A stretch of DNA of 64,000 nucleotides, taken from Hemerocallis citrina. Taxonomy: Eukaryota; Streptophyta; Magnoliopsida; Asparagales; Asphodelaceae. A program made the translations under genes and the position numbers. The notes under the pieces are model-generated. The model saw only the letters and a program-made list of their open reading frames with translations. It had not been told where the DNA came from and searched no databases. Of this stretch, positions 32,491 through 44,083 are shown piece by piece. The stretch's first letter is position 1, and every line of letters starts with the position of its first letter. The stretch covers positions 1,862,501 through 1,926,500 of the forward strand of contig JACEHZ010000589.1 of assembly GCA_017893485.1 (NCBI GenBank). Direction: 5' to 3'.

Positions 32491-34610
32491 ATGGTTAGAA
32501 CGAGGAGAACCAGAAGGTCATCTGTTAGTGGTTGGGGCGAACATTTCACAGAAGTAAGAGAACTATTAATTTGTATTGTGTATTTTGTATATAGTGGTAT
32601 TGTTTGTACACTAATAATAATTGTGTTTTGTGTTCGTGTAGATTGGTGCATCCTCTTCGAGTCCACCACGTCGAGGTCCGAGACCAATATATGACGGTGA
32701 ACTGACCTTGCAAGACCGCCACAGATTCGTGACAGTGTGGGGTGGGACGACGCAGAGTTGTAATTTCCGCACCCACGAGACCATGACAGTGCACCCACGT
32801 ATCGTCGAGTACCTAGTTACGGCCGGTTTCTATGGAATCAACATGATGGGTCAGGTGAAACTCGACCGAGCACTTCTTTCAGCACTCGTGGAGCGATGGA
32901 GGCCACAATCGCACACCTTCCATCTACCAATCGGAGAGATGACGGTGACGCTATAAAATATAGCGATGATCTCCGGTCTTCCAATAGATGAGATGGCCGT
33001 GACCGGTAATTTGAACTTTGATAAGTTAGATCTGTGTAATCAACTCCTCGATATAGAGTTTGATGAGGAGGCCGCGGATGATAGAGATATTTTTTTCGGA
33101 CAATCAATTCGACTATCTTGGTTGAAGGGACATTTTGAAGGGACGTTAAACGATGAATCGACCGATCACGATGTACAGTCCTATACAAGAGCGTACATTC
33201 TAACGATACTCGGAGGGGTTATCTTGCCTAACTCATCCTGAGATATGGTACACCTCATGTATCTGCTCACCGACCTAGGCTTAGCTGGCCGGTACAGCTG
33301 GGGAAGTTGCGCATTGGCAACGCTATACAGGACGTTGTGTTCTGTAGCGTTAGATGGGACCGAGATGACTGGTCCGATGGTCTTGTTACAGATTTGGTCA
33401 TGGGAGCATCTGCACTTGGGTCGTCCCCGAATTACGAGACCGACGGACGGTTGGATGGCCGAACCATCAAATGCTTATATGTTAGCACCCTTAGGGGTAT
33501 ATTGGGCAGGTAGACAGAGTTACAAAGACAACCCAAAAGGTGTACTAACGTACTACTGAGACGAGCTTGACCAACTATGAGAAGAGTTCGTGATTTAGGT
33601 GTCGTATACACCCGAGCGGATTGGAAGACTACCACCGATCGTAGTGACCAGGTCGCAGTTGTGGATGACGAAGGCTCCACTCATCAACTTTGGTATAATG
33701 GAGCATCCGCGACCGGAGAGAGTCCTACGGCAGTTCGGTCTTCAACAAAATAGTTCCCAAGCTGTGCAAAACTATACAACCATGAGTTACACGCCATGAG
33801 GGGTACCGATCGTATGCCTACACATGATTGGGCAGATTTCCACCGTGTTCACGTTGCAGAATGGAACAAGCGACAGTTTGAACTTGTAATTGTTAATGTT
33901 CTAGGTTACGATGGCACGCTGCAAGCGAAGTACATACAATGGTTCAGAACATATACACGTTTGTACATCTCTCCCGATACTGAACTACCTGCTGGTATTC
34001 AAGTACCAATTGAGGAGATGGAGATTGAACCACCACCCGCCTATTCTAGTTCACAACCCATGTTCCAATCGAAGATCTCAGCTATACGTACATTGGTGAG
34101 TATAATGTTCAAATTTTGTTGAATGTTCGTTATATTTAAAGTGATTCAACTGTTTATATATCCGAATGTGTTTAATTTTTTTTGTTTTTGTTTTTTTTAT
34201 CTTAGATCGATAATACGTTGGATATGGCAAACGAATGCGCAGAGGTAATCAAAAGTAATGCTGGCACGCCTATGAAGAAGTTCGCTAAGAAGACGCTTTC
34301 TTCATGTCGTACCAATTTGGATGTTTTGGGAGAGGGTGAAGGTTTGCAACGATATTTGGATAAAACCGTACATTCATAGCGACGTAAGAGCGTGAGGGGT
34401 AGGCCATCTGCAGTGCTGGGGCAACAACAAGCTAGATCTCCACCTCCACCTGAAGAAGAAGAGCAACAAGAAGAGAATGAAGAAAGGGTTGTTGGAGACG
34501 TACAAGAGGAGGGAGAAGAAGAAGAAATTGCTGAGGCGTCATCCCCATACCGGCGACGAAATCCTGCTCGGAAGAGGCGAGCACCACAACCTTACACACC
34601 CGATGCTTAG
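32491..34610 (+). pseudogene. Plant mobile domain (PMD) protein gene, broken
   Basis: Homologue of the 'aminotransferase-like, plant mobile domain' (PF10536) proteins, found in MULE-borne genes and in MAIN/MAIL-type nuclear proteins with roles in silencing. Exons by signals: 32491-32553 (donor GTAAGA), 32642-34095 (donor GTGAGT), 34206-34610. Family blocks are GEMTVTL, IAMISGLPIDEMAVTG, ILGGVILP, DMVHLMYLL, TYYxDELDQL and YTPERIGRLPP, followed by an acidic and then basic low-complexity tail. In-frame stops at 32954 (TAA, probably from CAA), 33239 (TGA), 33557, 33578 and 33594, a frameshift after 33780 and a stop in the last exon (34377) make it a pseudogene. It converges with the FAR1 fragment and sits between the hairpin arrays. 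Confidence 0.85.
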
Positions 34611-35079
34611 CTAATTTTCGATACATTTTTTTGTTGTAGTATTTAATTCATATTTTGATTTTTTTCCCTGTTGTAATTTATTATGTGATAATTGTTGTTG
34701 GCCAGTTTAAGTGTTGTTGATGTTGTTGTTATTACTTGATAATTGTGAATTATGTTGTTGATTTTGGTGGCTGTATGTAGAAATTTATTTGGAGAGTGTA
34801 GGTGATGGGAATGTATATAGTTTTTGGAGGTGATTGAAGTGTAACAGCTGTAGCTGCTGTTGGAATTGCAGTTTTTTTTTAACCTAGGCCTAGGTTGTAT
34901 GTTGATTTTTTTTTTTTGATCAATACCTCTCTGTATTGGAGCAAAAAGTCAGAGAGCAACACCCTATTTTTTTTATACCTTAACGTCCTAGGTTATAGAC
35001 AAAAAATTGAAATTTGTGGGGTGCTCTCTGACTTAGCCAAGTTAAAAAGAGCATTTGTCTACATGTCTGGATATTAGCT

Positions 35080-35513
35080 TGGTTGAATTGATCTATTATC
35101 CTTTTATCCGTATTTGACACGGAACGGTTTCAGGGCAAAAGATGCCTTCTACCGGGTGAGGTGAATTCGTGATTGTGTGCTTCATGAAATGAATACAACA
35201 CCCACGTATTACTTGCTTCGTTCAATTTTACCTGTCTACCATCACTATGTTGACTCGGCGACGACCCAACTTTATTACAAAAATATGACTTATCTACTTC
35301 CACTCATTCCTTTAATTCATTCCCACCCTTACGCATTGCAAAACCCCCACAACGAGCATATGTCAAATAAAAATTTTTGGCCTCAACTAAACTTGGAAAC
35401 ATCATACCTAACTTTGGTTTTAGATGTTCTTCGACTAACGGCATGGAATCAATGATTGGTTTCACACGCACAAAATTATCGCCAGCAGCAGAACTCTCCG
35501 TATCGTTGCTCAT
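35080..35513 (-). pseudogene. FAR1/FHY3-type MULE transposase, N-terminal fragment
   Basis: The minus strand from 35513 encodes MSNDTESSAAGDNF, then PKLGMMFPSLVEAKNFYLTY and ARCGGFAMRK, the start of a FAR1 DNA-binding domain. After a stop at 35304 the same fold continues with CNKVGSS, VKLNEASNTWVLYSF and EAHNHEFTSP, the zinc-coordinating H-x-H of the FAR1/WRKY-GCM1 fold. The MULE catalytic and SWIM domains are absent. FAR1-like proteins derive from MULE transposases, so this is likely the residue of the element's own transposase gene. Confidence 0.8.
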
Positions 35514-35639
35514 CTGGGGGGAAAATATATTATTGGTTAATTAATACACACATCATATATAAAACAGCTTATTGACAAACGATTGAGATATATATATACA
35601 TACGAAACAAAATAAGTGACAAAACCTCAAAAATGACGT

Positions 35640-36545
35640 CAAAAAAATACGAAACTCTGCGATTGGATCCGGTTTGCCGCACACAAGGTAACAGAACTTG
35701 TAGAAGCGAGTTCCAATCCACGGTTTGCAAGATACGGCTGTGTCTCGCTCGCTTTAACTATTGGAAATGAGGGGAATGCGATACACGGACGCATATAGCA
35801 AACCATGAGTGACAACTCGCAACTACAGGTTGGTATGACTTGTGAGTGGCGAGACCGACCTACTCGGAAAATTACGGATTTCCTAGTGGGTTCTCTATTG
35901 AAAACTCGCTCAAAACATAAAAAAATTCATGAGAAAACTGCACAATTGACGGTAAAAAAAAAAAACTAAACATTGTGATTGGGTCAGGCTCCCCGCATAC
36001 AAGGCAACGCAACTTGTACAAGCGAGTTCCGACCAACGGTTTGTAAGATGCGGCCGTGTATCGCATTCATTCATGAAAAATGCCAACAATGTGATACATT
36101 GACGTAGGCCCCAAACCGTGGGTCCGAACTCCCAACTACAAGTACCGTTTGGAAGCGAGCGTTAATCCCAATATGCTCGCAAAATTTCTTATTTTTTAGA
36201 TGTCGTTTTCTACTGAAAAGTACCCTCGATAGAAATCAAACATTAATTGAGGTTGTTGTTTGATATATGGTAGAAATCCGCACAAACGAGATCAAAAAAT
36301 TCCGAAACTTTGGGAGTACGACGGACGCAAAATACACGAGCCAACAAAATTTGTAGATGTGAGTTTCGACTCACGATTTGCAATATACGCCGATGTATCG
36401 CTTTCACTCATGAAAAATACTCGATAGCGATATAGGTCGTACACTTCAAACCGTGAATCCAAACACACTTCTACAAGTTGCGTTGGCTTGTGCGTGGTGA
36501 GCTCGACGTACTTGCAAAATTGCATAATTTTTTGGATCTCTTTGT
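35640..36545. repeat. Right array of three long imperfect hairpins
   Basis: Units at about 35640-35885, 35960-36200 and 36283-36545. They use the same word order as the left array (GCGAGTTCC, CACGGTTTGCAAGATACGG, then the complement). Loops and arm ends vary; the paired regions are best kept around GCGAGTTCCGA and TTTGCAAGATACG. Confidence 0.75.
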
Positions 36546-37465
36546 GCGCTATTACTAACAACGAACGACCAACAACAACTAATACTACATCTACATCGAC
36601 AATAAAACTATAATTACCTAATCTATAAATACCTACGCATAATATACAAATTGTACACTCAAACATTGGAAAAAAAAATCAATCAATTAACCTAGTTAGA
36701 TCTACTAAAATAGAAAAAAATTAATACCTTTCACAATGAGGGTGTTCGCAAAAAGGAGATAGAGGAGGCCCTTGCACGCTGCTGTAGAGAAAGGAAGGGG
36801 GGTAGGGTTTGGCTAATTTCTTTAGGATTAGGGTTTTAGGGTTGAGGAGATTTCGTTTGGGTTAGGATTTTTTTGTAATAGGGATCTTCAAAGGAAGAGG
36901 GCAAGAGTGTGAGAAGAGGGAGAGATTGAGTGAGAAGCAACGAGCAAGAGAAAGCTAGGGTTTTCAGATCGAGAGAGAGAGCTAGGGTTTGGGAAAATGG
37001 GTTTCTCGAGCTCCAGAGCGAGAGTTGTGAGGGAGATGGCGATCTGAGTATGTACAAGTGTTTGGAAAAACACTTGCACATACTTAGGCCATTGTTGGGA
37101 ACAACGACCTAGGTTGAAATTTTTTTATAAAAAAAAACAACCTAGGCCGTTGTTCTCAACAACGGCCTAAGTATAATTTTCTTAAAAAAAAAACTTCAAA
37201 CAACCTACGTCGTTGTTCCCAACAACGACCTAAGTATAAATTTCTGCAAAAAAAAACCTTCACGCCAAAAAAATGCTAAGTCTGAAACGTTTTTTGGCGT
37301 GAAGTTACAAAATTACCCCTCCGCTTTTGGAACCATTAGTGGGAGCGCCTATTAGGTTTTGATCTGAGCCGTTGATCAAGATCTTGCAAGATCTAAGCGA
37401 TCCAATGGCTCACGGGTGCATTTTCCAACCCGTTGAAAACGCACCCGTTTTCAATGGAGCATTTG

Positions 37466-37467
<2 letters not shown>

Positions 37468-37541
<74 letters not shown>
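37468..37541. repeat. (TA)n microsatellite at the MULE edge
   Basis: A TA run begins directly after the terminal GCATTTGCC. It may be an expansion of the target site. Confidence 0.95.
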
Positions 37542-37543
<2 letters not shown>

Positions 37544-38025
37544 GGCAGCAATACAAACATATATCTTACAGCAAAATCGGAGGATGCCTCACATGCCCAA
37601 AGCATCACCGAATCAAAACAACCCAAATAGTACCACAGAACTGAAAAAAGGAAACAAGAACAAGTACAAAAATCAACAGTCTAGAGAGAAAAAAAATACT
37701 ATAAGAAATCAAAACAGATGTCCAGCAACTGCAAATAGCCAAGCACAACAAGGGACATCATAACGACTAAACATCAAGTAAAAGAGAGGTAAAAGAACAC
37801 ATACAAAGATAACATGGCAGTTACACAACTTGGAGCCGCAACAACATCAACCAAACCAAAACCAACAACACATCTCGACATAGATAGCAATAGAAAGTTA
37901 GCAACCAACATGTAGCCTGACAAGAAGACAATTTAACACCTGAGGAAGAGATAGGGGCGAAACTGAACAACCTCCACCAAAAAGGCCCGAGAACGGGGGG
38001 GGGGAGGGGGGGGGGGGGGGGTTGA
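37542..38025. other. A-rich region with poly-G tract
   Basis: No coding family is recognised. A nearly pure G run of about 27 bp lies at 37995-38021, next to the MITE end; such runs are prone to sequencing error. Confidence 0.6.
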
Positions 38026-38580
38026 GAGCATCTGTAGTCATTTTCCTTATTTTCAAATTTAAAAATTTTAGCCACAAAACTTCTGTAATCGTTCCCTATA
38101 TTTCCAAAATTTGGGTTTTGAGGAATATTAGGATCCTATATTTGAGTGGAGACATGAATTTTCTAAATATAGGAATCGAAAAATCATCTTGCGTCCGTCA
38201 TAAAATTTAACAGTTATTTATTTCGGACGCAAGATGATGTTGCGTCTCACAAATTTTTTATAAAAAAAACTCTCGGACGCAAGATCATCTCGCGTTCGAA
38301 AGATTTTTTTTTTCAAATGTGAAGAAAATATTCTATAGAATTAAGCTTATAAAAATTATTATGCATACATATTAAGGTTTAAATAAGATTTAATTAAGAT
38401 TTAAGAATTAGTTAATTTAATTAACACACAATTTAAGATTAAACTAAGGATTAAGAAAACAAATTTCAAGGTCGCAACTTGCGTCCCTGAATAAATTTTT
38501 TTTAAAGAAAAAAAAATTATCGAACGCAAGATGATCTTGCGTCCATGATTTTTTTTATAAAAAAAATTCTATTAAAAAAA
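38026..38580. mobile_element. MITE relative with CGCAAGATGATCTTGCG palindromes, partial
   Basis: The left end GAGCATCTGTAGTC resembles the GAGCATCCACAGTG terminus at 14948. The body carries repeated palindromes such as GGACGCAAGATGATGTTGCG, CGGACGCAAGATCATCTCGC and CGCAAGATGATCTTGCG at about 38225, 38274 and 38524. The right terminus is not found. Confidence 0.55.
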
Positions 38581-40270
38581 TGACATCAATGATTCATATA
38601 TAGAACAATCCACGCGATAGTACACAAAATTTCACGTCAATTGAACTTATTAGGAAACAGACTTGCGACTAATAAATCAATTGAACTTAGCTACCATGGG
38701 TATGAGTACGAACTCATCCATGCTTGAGGTTTATCCGTTTATGGGTAGTTTGTTTGCAAGTAAGTGAAGAGATAAGAAATGAAACTGGGGATTTGACCAA
38801 ATCCTCGGTTAGTTTCTAAGTCTAAAATTCATCACTTCCAATTATGAGGCGTCGCTTAGGTGGCGTAAAAGATTGGGACATTTCCCCCCTAAAAAATCTC
38901 CGATTTTAGAGGAAGGAAGAGCACTGTAGTAACTAGAATATATATTTCTCTCATCTCTATCATATCGACTAAGTTGGATCAATAGTTGGATCTATGAGAT
39001 TTTTATTATTTTATAAACTTATAGTTATCTTTCTTTGCTTTATAAAAAATTTTGCCTACCAGGAATTTTTTGTTTCAGTGAGTATTACTACTTACAGACA
39101 TATATGGAAATGAATTGCTAAATTTCTTAATTTACACAAAAAAAGAACTTTGAATTTAAATTATTATTTCATATTACATACTACCAAACTTGTCATTTAA
39201 GAGAAAAGTAGGTACCCCTAATATATATATATATATATCACATTAGTCATGGTCAAAGTTTCCCTGTTTGGTCTTTTGTTAAAGTCGTTCTCGTTCCCTG
39301 TTTGTTCTAGCAACTCACGGAATGTTGAAGATGTCAAGAAACTGCCTCAACTTTGTTTTCTCTTGGAAAATAAAATTTTAATTTTAATTTTTTTTGTCTT
39401 TCCAAACTTAGATTGTGTTTGGAAAGGACGCGGGCTTCATGTACATTCAATATCAAACTAGGGGCCTAAGAAATACTTTCCTTCTCTCTCTTTAAATTAA
39501 AGGGCTCTTCAACCGTCTTAGGATATTCTTCCCAGCTCTTAAAAAAAAACTAGCAAATAGGACAGAGAGGCTTAATCACGGCAATTGCTCTTGCATTTGC
39601 CTTGTTTCTTTTCCTATGTGGCTTCATCACCATCTGTACCATCTTTTCTCGTATGTTCTTTTTGCTTATTTTATTTTCAAGTAAATTCATACGTCCATTC
39701 ATCTTTTCTCGTATATATGGTCACTCAGCACGGCCACCCTGCACCTCATCCATGCCTCATCTCAGCCCTCCCCTAGATTTATTTTTATACTTTTCACGGT
39801 GAAGAGGTGTGAGGGTGATGGCTATGGCGATCGAAGGTCATGACAACGACGACGATGACAATTTGCAAAGAAATTAAAAATAATATTAAGTTCTTTTTAT
39901 ATTTTTCATTGTCAATAATGCTTCCATCACAAGAATAAAATAAAAATAATATAAAGTAAAATCTAGAAGTTAACATAGGGATCAGGAAGAAGAAAACCTA
40001 GGCAATTAGTCACTGATACTTACTAAGTAATACTAACTCACTGTTTTTATTTTTTATTTTTTGTAATTGTTTTCCACAAAATTGATGGCAATTAGTCACT
40101 GATAGTAACTCACTGTTTTTATGGCAATTACTCATAAAAAATGATCTTGTATTAATGACGTCAACGATTCATTGTCATTAATGCATCATTTTTTTAAACC
40201 ATGTACCCAATAACCTTCCGGTACAAGCCATGCACCCAATGACGTCAATGATTCATATATAGAAGAACCC
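38581..40270. other. Unclassified AT-rich DNA
   Basis: No gene is seen. The word TCAATGATTCATATATAGAA occurs at both ends (about 38587 and 40243), with ATGACGTCAACGATTCATTG at about 40155, so a diverged direct repeat brackets this stretch. A short AT run lies at 39222-39238. Confidence 0.5.
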
Positions 40271-41714
40271 ACGTGCATAGGAACATGACGGCTTTGAGGG
40301 TCAAACCCCCCTATCCGACAGGAGCACCTCCTGTTCCTTTCTTCGGCTCTTTGGGAATTAACAGATCAAGATACAAGACCTGTGAACTCAACACTTGAGA
40401 ACCAAATCCGTATCCCTACGACAGGAAAAGTACAACACCCGACTATGGTTTGCTAGTCCTAATTCAATATACAAAACCCCTAATACATCCCTCTAATCCG
40501 AGACTCACTCTAACGATTCAGGTAAAATATGATTGCTTTCCAAACTCGGCCCTTCGACCACTGGCCCCGGCGACGCAAGTCCCGCTCGCCACTTTCCCTA
40601 GCTTGGAATCTTCCCTCACCATGGGCCGCATTCATCCTTAACCGGCATGAAATTCAACTTGACGGCACCAACTTGGACATTCAATGCCTCGGTGGAAGTT
40701 CACATCTAGGGTCGATAGGCGTAGGGTATCACCCTACCCCAGTGACTAACTCGAGTCACAACAAACCTCCACAGGACTCACACCAACAAGACCAGCAAAA
40801 GACACCATTCATCCCCAAACAATGAGTTATCAACTCTTAGGTACACAAGGGGAATGGTTCTTCCAGCACTTAGCCAAAACCTTGACTAAACCAAACTAAT
40901 GGTGCTCTGCCTGAAACTTAACAGGGTCATAACTCCCACAATACAACTCATATTTGGGTGTTCAAGCCCAATCTGGAAAGGTAAAGACCTAGGTTACAAC
41001 TCTCTAGTTAATCATCACCTCAGATTCAGTCATCTAAATCCTCAAATTGGCCTCACAAGCCTCAGTCTGTGTACTTCCTGTACACTAGCTGCACCTTACC
41101 GATAGCATAAAACTTTACCTGCTTATTAGAATGATACAAATCCAGGTTCTGTGGAAAGGTGTGAATGTCCTCTACAACTTCCTAGTTGGTCACCAATCCA
41201 GTCCTAGTTTCTTGTGAAGCAGATATAGTAGGTTTCTTCTTAGCGATAGTATCACTAATAAGTCTTCCCTTAACTTTAGAATGCATGCCTCTTACAAACC
41301 AAAATATGTATAACATAAAAATTGACTAAGAATCTAACATCTAAGAAAATCCCCTATACTAGGAGCTCCTAACAGCTTATTCTATAGCTACCCCCCTAAT
41401 AACTGAAACCCTTTTTATTTGCTCCTCTTTAGTCGATCACATATCTAACCCAAACATGCTAGCCTAGTAAGGAACCATATTATCTGAAATAAAATTCAAA
41501 ATAGAGTACGTACCACCACAAGCGGATGCGGGTTCTTTAACCTTTGCCGCCGATCTAATTAGATCCTACTCTCTAAGACCATTCGAACCCCACCTATCTA
41601 GTTGTCTCTTACTTTTCCTCTTTGATTCTTTTATGCCCCTTCCACTAGTTTCCATACTTGGTTCCTTCTGTTCCTCTATAGTTTCCATACTAAGAATAAT
41701 ATTTATAAATGTCT
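40271..41714. other. Unclassified repeat-like DNA abutting the copia fragment
   Basis: No recognised domain on either strand. A minus-strand frame around 41570-41690 is rich in Lys, Arg and Ser and has stops. The copia RNase H begins abruptly at about 41715, so an insertion or deletion boundary lies near there. Confidence 0.4.
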
Positions 41715-41978
41715 GAGTAGTAATATGTGATAAAACTATTACACTATGCCTTACTGATGAAGATATATGTAAGGAATCTTCTATTACATCTTTTTAGTTG
41801 CACAAAACGCATAGAGATTTGTTACCACTTCATCAAAGATCATTTTCAAAAGGGAGATATTGTTCTCGACTATATTTCAACTGATTTGCAATTAGCTGAT
41901 ATATTTATTCAACCATTAAAGGAAAAACATTTTCATGTTGTTAATGGAGAATTAAAAGTCGTTGATATTTTTGCATGA
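41715..41978 (+). pseudogene. Copia RNase H C-terminus, family B outer element
   Basis: A degenerate CDNTSAI-like start near 41727 is followed by TKRIEICYHFIKDHFQKGD and DYISTDLQLADIF, the end of copia RNase H, with a TGA at 41976-41978. The rest of pol is missing. It belongs to the + strand element whose 3' LTR is at 60152-61163. Confidence 0.8.
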
Positions 41979-42509
41979 TTTTTTTGGCTTTATGCATGTT
42001 TTTATGACTAAAACAGTTCAAAACAATATGTCGGTCGACTGCATGGTCGACTGTTCTCCTCATAAGCGGTTCGGTCGACCGTCCTACATACTGGAAACTC
42101 CCTATCATTGGCGCTCTCTTGGTCAACTGTGGACCGATCGACCGCATGGTCGACCATCCCTAATACTGCCATTTTCCTATCCTCATTGCTCTTTTGGTCG
42201 AAAGTGGACCGGTCGTCCATCCTGCTTAATTCCATATTACTTTACAGTCTTCCCATATCTTCTTCTGTGTTACGGTCGACTGCTCTTTGGACCGGTTGAC
42301 CGATTCTATCGGCTGATCAGATCTTAAATCGTTTCTTTCTCTCTACAACATGTGGGGACCACTCTCCTAGTATAAATACCCTCTCTTCTCCTTCCCTCAG
42401 CCTCCACGAAACCCTAGCCCCCTTTCTCCCAAACCCATAAAAAAATTTCGATTTTTTTTGGCATTTTTTCTTTCAAATTTTCGGGTGTTGCTTCTTTTCG
42501 TGGTCTCTC
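41979..42509 (+). other. pol-to-ORF3 spacer, family B, with GTCGAC pairs
   Basis: Carries GGTCGACTG, GGTCGACCG and related words in pairs (about 42032/42045, 42074, 42129/42149, 42276), as in the family-A spacer. A TATA-like word (AGTATAAATACC) lies at 42368-42379, before a CCTCCACGAAACCCTAG leader-like stretch, and could serve a subgenomic RNA for the next ORF. Confidence 0.55.
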
Positions 42510-43623
42510 ATGGCTTCTCATGGTCGTTCTTCTTCTCATCTTTCAAAGGGTAAGAAATCCGTCACCACCAAATATATTACTAGAGAACTTATATTTCAAA
42601 ATACAAATTGTGCAGATCTTTATTTTTCATCTTTTTCTTCCGCTTCGGTTGTTGCAAACCGTGAAATTAATCTAGGAACTCTAGGTGGGTCAATTCAGTT
42701 CAATGGTTAGAATTATTCGTGATTTTGGGTGGAAAAACTTTCTCACTACACACAACATCCATTATGAGTCTCTAACTCGTCAGTTTTATGTAAATCTAGA
42801 GGGCATCCAAGATAATGAACCTACATTATCATCAATTATTCTTGACGAACATATTAAAATCACTGCCGATTATCTTCGCACACGATATGTGATTATCGAA
42901 GGAGAATTCGACGCCTATCATCTTGACTTCAACACATTTGACTATAAACCGGGTCATGATAAGTCTACCGTCAAATCTAAGATTGTTAAACCTGAGTTTC
43001 TTCATTTTCCCGGTCCCACTCCCACAAATTTTATAAATGTTGCCGGTGTTCTCAATAAAATTGTCAAAGCCAACAAATGGCCTAAAAAGAATGATAAGGC
43101 CGAAATTAGGGAAGATCAGTCCTATATAATTTTTCTCATTTTGGGCGAATAAAAATTTGTCCTTGCAACCTTTATTATTCGCACCATGAATTTTGCATCC
43201 ACTAGAAATCGCCATCTTCCTTTCATCTCTCATTTATCATCTTGTTATTGACTCTCATATATCTGTGGGAACTTATCTTCTTAGTAAGCCTCATTTTCCC
43301 ATAATTCCCAACAAATGGGAATTGATCTTCCATTTACCCAACATGCTCGTCGTCGTCAAGCCCAACAAGATCGTCAATCTCAGCCAGCCCAACCAGAACG
43401 ACCTTCCTCTTCATCCGCTTCTCATCGCCATGAAGCTCCCTCCGCTCCTATGACGCAAGCTCAGTTTGAACAACATCAAGCTAATGTGTATCAATACTAT
43501 CTAAGCATAGTGGATATTGTTCAAAATTCAGATGAATGGGAGTCAGTGCCTCCTCCTTTCTTGCATTCGGGAAGTGATGAAGATGATGATGACAATGATA
43601 ACGACGACAACGATGAGGAATAG
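42510..43623 (+). pseudogene. Downstream extra ORF, family B outer element
   Basis: Counterpart of the ORF at 1636-2703: start MASHGRSSSHLSKGKKS, the EINLGTLGG block, an RQFYVNLEGIQ block and a C-terminal Gln/Pro/Ser-rich part ending in a long acidic run (SDEDDDDNDNDDNDEE). The frame shifts near 42700, 43150-43190 and 43310. It resembles the putative plant transposon protein family. The acidic tail is shared by families A and B, while the linker differs. Confidence 0.6.
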
Positions 43624-43867
43624 TTTTAATGTAATTTTTATGATGATACATCTTTTGACATATGTAGTTACTTCTATATGCTTAAATGTAGCTCCTCTTT
43701 AGAAACTTATTTTGAAAAATCTCTATCATGTAATTTAATGTAGTCTCTTGCAATGATCAACATGTTGGCTTGCATCTCTTTGATAGTTCCTTGAATGCCT
43801 ATCCTCTTCGAATGTAGTCTCCTTGAAGAAATTTCTTTGGAAGTTCGTTTATGAATGATAACTCTCA

Positions 43868-44035
43868 TCTATATAATAAAACACAAAGAAAGCTATCAAG
43901 TGGTTATCCTTCAATCCCCCCAAAATCAAAGGCCCAGATCTAATCTCACAAAACACATCCCCCCCACCGAAAGTTCCCCCCCAAAACTCAAATTCGAACC
44001 CCCCACCCAAAACAACTCCTTTATTTATTTAATTA

Positions 44036-44083
<48 letters not shown>

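Larger units (their letters stand above)
30565..37467. mobile_element. Long-TIR Mutator-like element carrying a PMD gene
   Basis: The ends read GGCAAATGCTCCAATGAAAA and the complement of its right-hand counterpart. Inverted homology runs about 650-690 bp inward on each side (about 30565-31220 and 36770-37467) and includes CCTAGG-containing AACAACGG words. The 9-bp flanks TAAATATAT and TATATATAT agree at 8 of 9 positions, but both are AT repeats. Cargo is a plant-mobile-domain gene (+) and the start of a FAR1-type transposase gene (-). Hairpin arrays lie on both sides. It is probably non-autonomous today. Confidence 0.75.

Noticed and set aside
37433..37630. Open frames with long Tyr-Ile runs
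   Set aside because: Translation of the (TA)n microsatellite.
40529..40825. 98-residue open frame
   Set aside because: No motif or conserved neighbour; surrounding DNA is repeat-like with stops in all frames nearby.
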